Source: Trichostrongylus colubriformis
Taxonomy: Eukaryota > Nematoda > Chromadorea > Rhabditida > Trichostrongylidae
Assembly (NCBI GenBank): GCA_963978905.1
Contig: OZ022260.1
Location: forward strand, 11,707,725 to 11,771,724
DNA: 64,000 nucleotides
Reading direction: 5' to 3'
Below, piece after piece: positions 12,595 to 22,600 of the stretch. The stretch's first letter is position 1, and each line of letters starts with the position of its first letter. The position numbers were made by a program, and so were the translations under genes. The notes under the pieces were generated by a model. That model did not search any database, had not been told where the DNA came from, and saw only the letters and a program-made list of their open reading frames with translations.

Positions 12595-13344
12595 ATGAGG
12601 CACAGTTTTGTCAGTGTGGTAGCATCGAGAGAGTCCCTTGCGTTCTCATTGACAACGTCGGACGATTATTTAATTACCCCAGCATATGAACGCCATAGAA
12701 ACACCGCACTTCATCACCTTGGGGGAGAAATATGACTTCTGCTTGATGTCTTTGCACAAAATTTGAATAGCGGATCGCCGAATGCGAATGTCCCTTAAAT
12801 CTGAATTGACATTTCGACTGCCGTCCCGTTCATCATCGAAAACTACCACCGTCATCACCGTTTCTGGCGTGAGTCATTCGGATTCAAAGTACTACTTCTG
12901 ACTTCCGAAGCTGCGGAAATTCATCAAGGACTTCTATCGAACCGGCGTCGTGTGATGAACCGGAAAGCTTCGCTGTAATCGTTTCTGAACGGCTGCCTAT
13001 TTCGCATGATACGTTCCGATCCATTGGTAGACGCATAAGAAGGTAACCGGTAACCAAAAAAAAAAAAACAAAAAAAACTGCTATTATCTTGCAAAAATGA
13101 CTGCAGTTTAGGTTCTCAGCCATTTCGAGTTGAAGTGAAGCAGCCGTCATGTTCGTTACGCCTCGTAACTGAACTGTGTCGAGGACAGGGAACCGCGAGG
13201 AAAGTACCCGAACCTCATTTTCGCGCAAGGGACATTAGGCAAGCAGCCTAGGTTTTGCCTATCAATAAGCCTAAAAGGGAAGGAACTCAGAGGTAGACGG
13301 AACACCTGTCGATGCAAACAACAACAAAAACAACAGACTTTGAG

Positions 13345-13832
13345 AATAATTTAAAAAAAGGACTTTGCCACCTCATGGGGAGATCGTTGATTTCCTCCTG
13401 CCAGAACTGTGGGTTCTGAGATTTACCCTCGGCCAGGAAGGATTTTAGAGGATGGGGAAGGTGATAATCGCAAGAAGCAATGGCTGCAGGTATGGCGGTA
13501 GGGGCAGGACCCAGCCGAGCTTCTGTAGCCCAGTCTGGGTACTCTTCGCGACGTGGGAGCGGGCGCTGTCATGAAGGAGGGTGACTGTGGACCTTCCCTG
13601 GCGCTTTTCTCGAACAGCGACGGCGAGCTGCCAGAGCTGGCGGGTGTATACGGCAGTGCTGAAAGTCTTGCCTTGTACCTCGTGGAAAAGCATCCCCTCG
13701 CGTCCCAGAGGCAACACAGTCCCGAGCGTGGCCTGTCTCCCACGTCGATCTCGCCATTGCTGAAGCTGACGAACCAGTCACGTACGGTCGTAGCTTGCAC
13801 AACCATTGCCCAATGAATTGATGGAGTCGCAA
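13345..13832 (-). pseudogene. mariner transposase relic
   Basis: Read on the minus strand, a piece of the N-terminal helix-turn-helix region (WFVSFSNGEIDVGDRPRSG) runs with a large internal deletion into the catalytic region (GKTFSTAVYTRQL, then LLHDSARSH, then QKLGW). A C-terminal tail follows in another frame (SQNPQFWQEEINDLP). The second catalytic Asp, in LLHDSARSH, is present. The first Asp block is deleted and the SPDL..D third block is lost. Several frame changes make it non-functional. It belongs to a different mariner lineage from the element at 24022-25316. Confidence 0.85.
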
Positions 13833-15694
13833 GCTTCCATCGTTTTAGTGCCGCAGGCCACTCATAGAAGTGTCACCGCGTGTTTGGTGTTTATCGACTA
13901 TGGGCATTGTAGCTTTTCCACGGAAACTGGCGAGTCAATATATACTTTGTTAAACAGCTTAGAGAGCGTCTTACTGTTCCTAAACAGTCTGTCTCCAAAT
14001 AAGAAACTGATGATTTTGATATCTACAATTTCCAACCACTAAAAAAGCTAAACTATCAAATGAAACTGAAGTAATCAGATAGATATCTTAAAACTTTCAC
14101 GTTATTGCAAGTGTTCCCATCAGTTACCACCCGGTCAAACAAGGACGCAACAACACCCATCTTTCTCACTTCGAACAAGTCTTCATCAAATGATACCATC
14201 GCGTTGGAAACATGTATTACACTAGATGCCAAAGATACCGTCCCTGGACACGTTGTGCCCCCGATTCGCCATGACTCATCGCGCATAATTCTGTCTGGCC
14301 GCGGCATCGACCACGATGAACACGCAAATCGCGCTCAAGTCCAGTCATCCACTCACCACGATATTTCAACGCACCATCGATTTCCCTCAAAACACACTTC
14401 AACGTAAAACCAAACCATATGCTTCATCATTAGTGCTCGTGCAACCTTTATAAAAACCACAATCACCGCGTTTCATTTTTGAATAGGAAACACACCGGAA
14501 TATGCACCAGCTGATGAACATCTAAGTTAATAAAAACACAATACATATAAGAGAAGAAGGCGAAAACAGCATGCAAAATAAGATGACGTGCGAGGAAGAC
14601 AATATGAGCCGCAATTCACGCTAGCATTAAAAACGTATTTAAATAAGGAATGGTATCGGTGGAGTGAAGCTGATGGAATTTTGAAGACGACACGCATAGG
14701 GTACGATGGTTGGCTAACCATCAAGGCAGATCTGAAATGAGAAATTAAAACAAAAAAACTTAAAAAAAGGAATAAAACACCACAAAAGTACCAAGCCTAA
14801 GCATTTGGACACTAACTCACCAAAGCGTATTATATTGCAGGCATAGTCTTAGCAAAACATTTTCAAAATTTGCTCAGGACCCCTCTCGTGAAGCCGGCGC
14901 TGCGAATAATTTTGGATTATGTAAACGCATTGACAAATTCATTGCAAATTCACATTCCCGAAAAATCAATGCAAAATTGTTCGGCGACGTCGAATACTAC
15001 CTCCATTCTACCTTTCTCAGTCGAACAATTCTTTATCAAAGACGAAATACTGACTAGAAAACATTAACCCTTGACTAATCCGCTTTACCAAATACCACTA
15101 CCTTATTTTGAAAGCATCCCAGATGTCTCCAAGTGGTCCCTGCGGGTATTATGATCACAATTGAAAGTGGATCCTCTACTCCGAAAAAAGACAAAACGCC
15201 TGACTGTAGTTCAATGCAGGAACTTTGTCAGCACACCATTCTAAAGATATCACACACCGTACCGATGGTAAGAAAATAGAGTGTTAACTTGGAGGCGACT
15301 TAGGAATGGCATCACTATTTACTTCAGTTTATGCCCTCGCTAGTAAAAGCACATTTTGAAAGACAAACAAAGGCTGAAACTAAAATCTCTCGTAGATATT
15401 CAGTTTTTCAAAAAAGGAACACGAACTCCTAACCAGAACTAATCAGGGATTTCTGCACCAGAATTCCTCAAATGGTCCAAAATGTCCTGAACCTGCGACA
15501 ACTACCATACACATGGTTGTTCTACCATCACCAAGGAGCAAGTCTTGCAAACTTTCTTTTTCCTCTCACCTCACCCACCTTTTCCTTGTACAGGAAATCA
15601 CTAAGGCAACTACTATTGAGGAATGAAGGATGGAGCTCCTTTCACAGAGATGCAGGAGAATAATGGGAAAAGAGAGCACTCACCATTAAGTAGC

Positions 15695-16528
15695 CTAGTA
15701 GCCAATCTCCTCGAGATACTTGGCCAGTTTCTCGACTGATGCACGCACTTGAGCTGATACTTGGTTTTCGCCCTCATATACAGCAATCAGCACTGCGGAC
15801 TTTGTCTTCGCAGCGAAAAATCCGCTCTTGTCCTTTTTGCCGAAGATAAGGTTGTCTTCAGTGCGTGGTACAATGTAGTGAACGTCTTCGAGATCGACAC
15901 CTAAGAATAAGAAAACTCAGTGGGGAAGTGCAACAGCATAATGAAATGAAAGCTGCGTGCTTCTGTTACGCGCCTTCTGTTCGTTCTGCCATGGGAGCGC
16001 TTCGAAACCCCGGAGATCCTCGAATAACATCGAGTCGGAGGTGCATAAAGGTACCAAACATAGCTTATCATGTAGTTCATTTGAGCTTTATTTGGAAAAC
16101 AAATCAGTCGAGATAGCAGCGAGCGAAGGCACTTGTCGACGTGATGGTGTGATACCGTCCAAATGAATTTAGAGAACGGTAAAGCGCTACTTTGGAGTAG
16201 GACCCGATACAGAATCGAAAGAGGACTGCCAAAACTGAGAATTGTCACACGCACAAGAGAAACTTGGTCATGCTTAATCCACAACATCACATATTTAAGC
16301 TCTACTACAAAACCTACGAAAGTAATAACGAATACCTTGGGCTGGGACGTCATTCAGGTTGTCGAACAACGAGACGAACTTCTTCAATTCAGCATCAGTA
16401 GCGGCAAACGTGTTCGGATCTTGTGTGCGAGCCCAGATGGAACCATCAGCAGTTCCTACGATTGCGGCTCGCTTTATCGCTGGCGACGCTTCCGTCATCG
16501 TGTTAATGTACGCATCCCAGCCAGACAT
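15695..16528 (-). CDS. pfn-1: profilin
   Basis: Profilin binds monomeric actin and poly-proline ligands and controls actin filament assembly in the cytoplasm. There are two exons: 16336-16528 (193 nt, starts ATG) and 15695-15900 (206 nt, ends TAG). Donor GTATTCG and acceptor TTCTTATTCTTAG flank a 435-bp intron in phase 1. The product is 132 residues, the usual nematode profilin length. It starts MSGWDAYINTMTEASPAIKR, carries IVGTADGSIWA, the conserved profilin core, and ends VEKLAKYLEEIGY, typical of the family's C-terminal helix. The sequence TTTCTTCTTTATAG lies 4 bases before the ATG, a likely spliced-leader acceptor. The gene stands alone with kilobases of empty DNA on both sides. Nothing is broken. 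Confidence 0.97.
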
Positions 16529-19320
16529 TGTTCTATAAAGAAGAAATCAATAGCTGCATATCTATTACTATCACTGCATATGCATTATTATTACTGAACA
16601 AACACAGATATTAAGTGACAACAAACATGTCAAAAAGCCACTAAAAGAATTGTTTTTAGCCTTGAAACGACCTAACGAACGACTGAGAGACCAACAAGAA
16701 ACTAGCGTCATTTTTCAAAAAACGGAAAGATAATATGAAAAAGGGGAGAAGGAGAAATTGGCTGTGCCGAAACCACAAGAATGCAAATGGTGAAGCTAAC
16801 AGAATAAGCGAATGCTCTCAAAATGACTGCTAGCAAGAGGCAGTTGAATCTGCCGGAATCGTCACGTTCACATCTATACAGAAGCAAGGAAAAAACATTA
16901 AGACGAAAACTATCATTATTCGTGGCTGAAGAGACTGAACAACAAGAAAGGCCCAGCTTCACTACTTTTTGAGGGGACTGAGTTGAGTAAAGCAATAACC
17001 TGAGAGGGGTGCGCTGCGAAACCCCGCGAAAATGCTAAACAATGCATAGGAACATTCGCCTGTGAACCTAATCAGACCTTTAGTCCACGAGCTAAACGCT
17101 TTTAATCTTTTCGCAATTCTAGCAACCTTCTTCTAACCCATTTCTTCGCAAGCATTTTTTACGGGATAAACAAATGATCGACCACACAAAATTGTGAATC
17201 GTAAGTGAAACTTACTCAGCCTTCCCAGAACCCAAAGTACTGAATTGGTGTCACTGTAACATTTTCCGTAGTTTACGATCGAAAAGCCGAAGCATACCAT
17301 TAGCCGTCTTTAATAACGCCTGATCAGACTTTTGGATGCACCCTCTGCTTTCCTAATGCCATGAAACAACCGATGCATCGCTATACTCGTTCCAGCAGTT
17401 ACTGCGCTTTCGCCAATCATAACAACAGCCTAAGCTAACATAATGACCATTTTTCAGTGGTGATCCAATAATCTCGAAATCTTTTCGCATATTCCAGTAA
17501 AACGAACCACTTTTGACGGAACGCATTCGAATACAACCACCATTCCCGGTGGACATTTTGTACTCGCTTTTAGAATAGATTAAAAGGAATAAAGTTGGTT
17601 AGAGCTTTTGGTTCTGAGCACCTGCACTTTCAAGTTACTGGATTCATGGTATTTATGTATGCAATAAGACCACATAAAATTCACAAAGACAAATGAACTC
17701 CAGGAATCTTCCTCCGAAGAATACGGGATACTACTGTGATTGAAGGGCAATACAATGTGCTTCGTTCGGAGCAATTTTTGATTGAGCTATAAAGGGAGAA
17801 AGGATCACCTCCCTCCTCCACTGAGGTTCATTCCAAATTTACTTGAGTTAGTAGATTGATGATTTTGAGGAATGAGGATACTACGAGGGCAGAGATGGTA
17901 CAGCGAAACCGGATGCCTCCCCTACCGGTGCTACTGTAGTTAGGGAGGGGCACTCTTAGGTGCTCGGCGTGCGGCGCTAGTTTTGCTTTCATACTCTTCT
18001 CATCCTCAATACTCTTCTCATCCAGAGAGGGCCCCTACTCCTCTTGAATAAGGCATATATAAAAATATACACTTCAGTGACTAAACTGATGATTTTAATG
18101 GTGTCGACTGAGAGACGACAGCGCGACAATGACTGCTCTAGCCCCCCCCCTCACTGTACTAGCACCCCCTACCAACTGCAGTACACAGGTCATGGAAGTT
18201 GCCCAAACGGTACCTAAAACTTTGCATGTAGTGCTGAGAACACTAGAGAACGGGAAGCGAATGACTCGACTGTTTCATGAGAGTCTAAGAATCCTTAGAC
18301 GAAAGAGATAACTTCTGTCAGTTAGCAGGCTGACACAATGTATTAGTAAATATGGGGGTGGACATAAACCGAAGGTTCCACAGCGGAGGAATAGTGAACG
18401 CCAGTGACATAAACGAGAACATTCGATACCGGCGGTGGCGGCACAATGGTTGAGTCGCCGGTCGACTAAAAAAAGCTGGCTGGTGGCCAGCATTCGAAAT
18501 ATGTGCAGCGTTGCAGCGCCTGCGTATCGTTACACGCAACACGAACCCACACAGGCTGCCGATAGCGGCGTGCGGCTGCGCGGCGACTGCATTCTAAATC
18601 GACTTCTTTTCTCTATCCTTTTTATTCCTAATGGGATGTGCTTTCTTGTGCTAATGTTGGTTCTGACTCCCAGTAATAAGTCGCACGTTATTCTTACATC
18701 TCCAGGGTTGTTTTTAAGGGTGTTTTAGCCATGAAGTCGAAGATGTTCTGCAGTGAGTAACCAATCTTATGTACAATTTCGAACAGTCATAATCTTGTGC
18801 TGTGAGGTAATGAGTGGGAACCTAAAGCAGCTAGATCCACAGCACATTCGGCACTTCATACATTCTTTGCGTAGTTTTTAGATTACGAACCGAAAGTAAG
18901 TTTATGCTGGGAACGTGAGTGTTTGATATTTTGTCCTCTGTGTTAAGCATTGACAGTGTATCAATCAAAAGGGCTGGTAATTGTGTTCGCAGCGTCTTTA
19001 ACCGTAGATACTTTGGGGCGTCTTCAAGTCTAAAGGCTCTGAAGCATCGCTATTTCTCAATAATTTCACGTGCTGTTAACAGCTGCTGTGTGGGAGGCAT
19101 AGAACAATCGTAAGTCTAATCCTCATGTACCTGTGGCTAATCAGTTAAACTATATGGCTTCACGGTGTATAAGATCATTTTTCTGTGCTCATAGTCCTTA
19201 ACGCTTTTACTCTGGATCTCAATATTCAACGTATTTTTAATTCGCTGCGCTCATCAACGAAGTTGATTATATTGTTTCAGGTGCTTCGTCTCTGCTCAGG
19301 AACGAAGTGCATCATCCACT
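16529..19320. other. intergenic, nothing recognised
   Basis: Profilin's upstream region on the minus strand and the upstream region of eL41 on the plus strand face each other here. Frames are short and unsupported. There is a C-run near 18145 and no clear repeats of the families seen elsewhere. Promoters must lie here, but I cannot point to elements. Confidence 0.5.
19270..19281 (+). promoter_or_regulatory. putative spliced-leader acceptor for eL41
   Basis: TATATTGTTTCAG precedes the short leader (GTGCTTCGTCTCTGCTCAG...) about 40 bases ahead of the eL41 ATG. The site matches the nematode 3' splice consensus with no donor nearby, as expected for trans-splicing. A second AG (CTCTGCTCAG) lies 19 bases further on. 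Confidence 0.5.
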
Positions 19321-19485
19321 ATGAGGGAAAAGGTACGTCTCTCTTTCCCACTATTTTTTTACTCTTCAGGAAATTTGAGTAGATTGTATGATTAATTGAC
19401 TTCTACGTTTTGAAGATATTTCGTTTAGTGGCGTAAGAAGCGAATGCGTCGGCTGAAGCGTAAGAGAAGAGCTCAAAAGAAGTAA
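19321..19485 (+). CDS. rpl-41: ribosomal protein eL41 (L41)
   Basis: eL41 is the smallest protein of the eukaryotic large ribosomal subunit, a single arginine/lysine-rich helix near the subunit interface. There are two exons: 19321-19332 (MREK) and 19429-19485 (WRKKRMRRLKRKRR then AQKK and TAA). Donor AAG/GTACGT and acceptor TTTCGTTTAG are both good. The product is 22 residues against the usual 25. The core WRKKRMRRLKRKRR is the family signature, and only the C-terminal tail is shorter and different. It is tail-to-tail with the nicotinic receptor gene, whose stop codon lies 188 bases beyond on the other strand, so the two 3' UTRs probably overlap. Too short to appear in ordinary ORF scans. 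Confidence 0.9.
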
Positions 19486-19639
19486 ACAGTGGTCGTCGAA
19501 ATTTGGCTCAGTCGTGGTGGTATATCGTCTTTCGTGGCACCGTTGTACATCTGGCCTTCATACTGCTTGCGTGCTGAACAAGACGACGCCGCATTTTTGC
19601 TGTTTTGGGATTGTTGTTTTTGAATTCATTAAATGAATC

Positions 19640-19645
19640 TTTATT
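19640..19645 (-). terminator. AATAAA polyadenylation signal of the nicotinic receptor gene
   Basis: AATAAA on the minus strand lies 28 bases after the receptor's stop codon (19674-19676). The implied 3' UTR is very short and ends within the likely 3' UTR of the convergent eL41 gene. Confidence 0.65.
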
Positions 19646-19673
19646 GTTTCCATTGTTTCGAGCACATATATTA

Positions 19674-22600
19674 CTAGGTTGTAATTGACTGTCTTGTGTC
19701 CGTGATTGATGGTGCCGAGAGAAAGGTGATCAAGGTTCCAGCGGTAATGAAGAAGCCGAAAATAACTAAGAGGATCCTGTCAATAACCAGTGAGATGAAC
19801 TGCCAGTCGGCCTCAGTCTGAAATTATTCTTTGCAGCTGGTATCGTAGGTGTTATGGGAAGCGGAATTACGTAGAGATCGTGCGATTATGAGAACCTGTA
19901 CTGTTTGCAATTTGATGTGAGGACGCAGCAAAAGCCGTTACCTGGCTTTATAAACCGTGTTAAAAGGTTGTGGTACTGGACCATAACACCCTTGTGAGTT
20001 CAGTTCCCATCTTCGCTTCTACGATAAATCCGGCACGGGAACCTTCAGGTGGGTTAAACAAGGTATCGATTTGCGAAGGGAGGCGTAAATCTATGGGGAA
20101 CGTAGAAGAAAGTAAAAAAGGATTGGAACGAACGCATTCAGTTCGTTCAACTGGGCTCCTATGATGCCCTTCGGTGGGTTCAGAGCCGTATGGTGCAGCA
20201 TTACCTGCTGCTACTCTATCATGAGTTCGCGGCAATGGTTGTTGTTTTTGCACCAAATTATGCATTATTCATGACCCTCTTATCAGTTACTGCGCCAAAT
20301 GACAGTACAACGCCAGTGTAGGGCTGGGTCTCCTATCAAATTCACTCTTGCCGGAACAATACCTTTGACGGATTCCACTAAAATAATTATCCATGATCCT
20401 CTGATCCTAAAATGGCAAAAAATGCTACCCGGGATCGAGTGGGGTTTTAATTGCTTTCATGAAGGCGTTTCTACCCAAAAAAGAAACAGTACCTCCTCTG
20501 CTTGACGTCGTTCGGTGAGCGTCTGAGCGATGTACTGTACGTTCCGTTCAGCTTTTCGAAGCTTACTTCGCACACTGGTGCTTAGATGATGAACCTCTTG
20601 ATGCAGAGGTGCTTTAAAGCTTCTAGCCGAGTTTATGCTCGTTTTGCGACGTTCCTTCTCATTTCTGAAAGTTCTTTTCGTGTTACTTTTAAGGAAAACA
20701 GAACACCTGGTCCTCTTAAAAATGGAAACTGTGGTTGGTATACTTATACTGTTAAGGGCATTCTCCAAGGTTCCAAATTGACGTGGAACCACTTTAAGCT
20801 TTACCAAATAACTACACTTACTAGGAAACTAAGAACAAAAGTTTTCTTCCGCAAATTACACTGATAATTTGGTTACCTACCAGCGTATGTGATTTTGATG
20901 TCCCTCTCACAAAACCTTATCACCTTCTGTCAGCAGCCAGCAGTAATTCTTAGGAGGTCCTACTTTTCCCAAAGCGAATCGCTGGGCATGATTATGAGAT
21001 GATAAGGCCCAAACTGCTGACAGACATGATTCTAGTGGTTCGTTCACTAGATAACTCACTGCAGATCACTTGTTGATGTATAAATACTGAGAAAATGAAT
21101 TCGGGATAGTGTACTCAACTGCAAAACATGAGTGTGTACCCTTACGTCAGGATTTCGCACTGCGGCATGTCGCAAGCGAAGCGATGCGGATGAGCTAAAG
21201 GCGCCATGTTGATGGGTCCCGAAGCGATTTGTCAACAGCTATCGCACCCCTATCATTACGTAATAATCGTTCTAACACCCAACTACCGCGACGCGTATAG
21301 CTCGTACACACTGCGTCGCACGCCGCTCGTCGTCGTGCGAAATCCTGATGTAAGGTTACACACCCGCAAAACATAAGAATGCAAAGCAACAGTGTTGAAG
21401 CTGTTATAGAAGTATGCTGTGAATTTCTGCGTCAGCTTTTTAGGAGTTCGAAGATTAGATGACCAATCATATCCAAGTGTGATAGCGGCTGTAAAAATTG
21501 TCACACACTTTTTGCTGATTAGACCGCTTCCATACTTTGCGCACCGACGCCGTCACGCGCGTGACGGCGTTGGTGCGTAAAGTATGGAAGCGGCCTTATG
21601 TGTACAGGCAGAAATGTATCAAAGAAGCGGTTTGAAATTCCGAGGTAACTACATAGAGGCCCAACAGATGGACGTATGAAAGCCATTCCGATCTACTAGG
21701 ATGTGAGCGGCCCACAGCTATCGCCATATTTTTGCATGTATCTTTACTCTTTCTGGTGCACTGGTTGGAAGTATTCGTATTCACATAGACTTTGTATTCA
21801 AATAAACTGATGAACAATAATAAGATAAGGTTCATTGGTGCATAGGGAACCACATATTCAACAGCGTTGAATCTATCTCTCTGATAAATTTGATCGTAGT
21901 ATCACAGAGATTTGCGTCTGTAGCCTTGACAATGGTTCACGGGGCAATCTTATATCCTCATGACTCCTACTCACTCAAACGAAAGCCACACTTAGGCGAT
22001 TGTTTAATGTCCTGATAAAACGTAAATTCGTAGACAAGAAGTCATGCCTGTTTTGCTTCAAAGGCGATATAGCGGCAGTCTGCTTCACGCTCATTGAACG
22101 ATTCATCATTGGGAGCTCGAGGAACAACGAATTCACTGTCGACATCGGCTTCTTAGCTTTCGTGGCCATTTCTATTTCGAACACCGTCTTATGGAACTGT
22201 TTTTGCAGAATCGACATCGCCGACAGGGCACTGATTTGCTGAAACATGAAAATGGAGATCTTTACTATTTTAGAATGTATGAGAACACGCAATTATACGG
22301 GCGTACACGATCAGGTCCGATTTTTGGTTGCGACACTGCAGGAACAATTTCTTCTGATGAGCTGTCCACGCCTGACTGGGAATAGGCATTTCCACGGGAA
22401 GCGGCGGCGTAGGATATGCAGAAGGAGAAGCCGATAATCTCAAACACGACACGAGCGGCTTTTTTACGTTGTGACGTTGAGAGGAATCACGAAAACCGCG
22501 CAACGCGACATCGCGTCGGCTCCTCCTGCACCACGCCATAAATCTGCGTGGATATATACCGAAGGATCATCTCACAATCTCACTCAATCATTCGATGACT

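Larger units (their letters stand above)
11863..15694. other. intergenic, repeats only
   Basis: Apart from the Mutator-like MITE (12342-12594) and the mariner relic (13345-13832) nothing is recognised. A minus frame at 12884-13228 has a hydrophobic stretch next to a poly-T run but no supporting exons. Overlapping frames on both strands at 14056-14407 match nothing I know. Confidence 0.5.

Noticed and set aside
12670..13228. Two minus-strand frames that together looked like a single-pass membrane protein
   Set aside because: The hydrophobic part is encoded by a poly-T tract, the frames do not join through consensus splice sites and no homology is apparent.
16163..16597. A 144-codon plus-strand open frame over profilin
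   Set aside because: It is antisense to profilin exon 1 and its intron. The minus strand gives a full-length, correctly spliced profilin.
19960..20265. A 101-codon minus-strand frame with a protein-like composition
   Set aside because: Sits in the last receptor intron, no splice sites join it in frame and no family is recognisable. It may be a repeat fragment.
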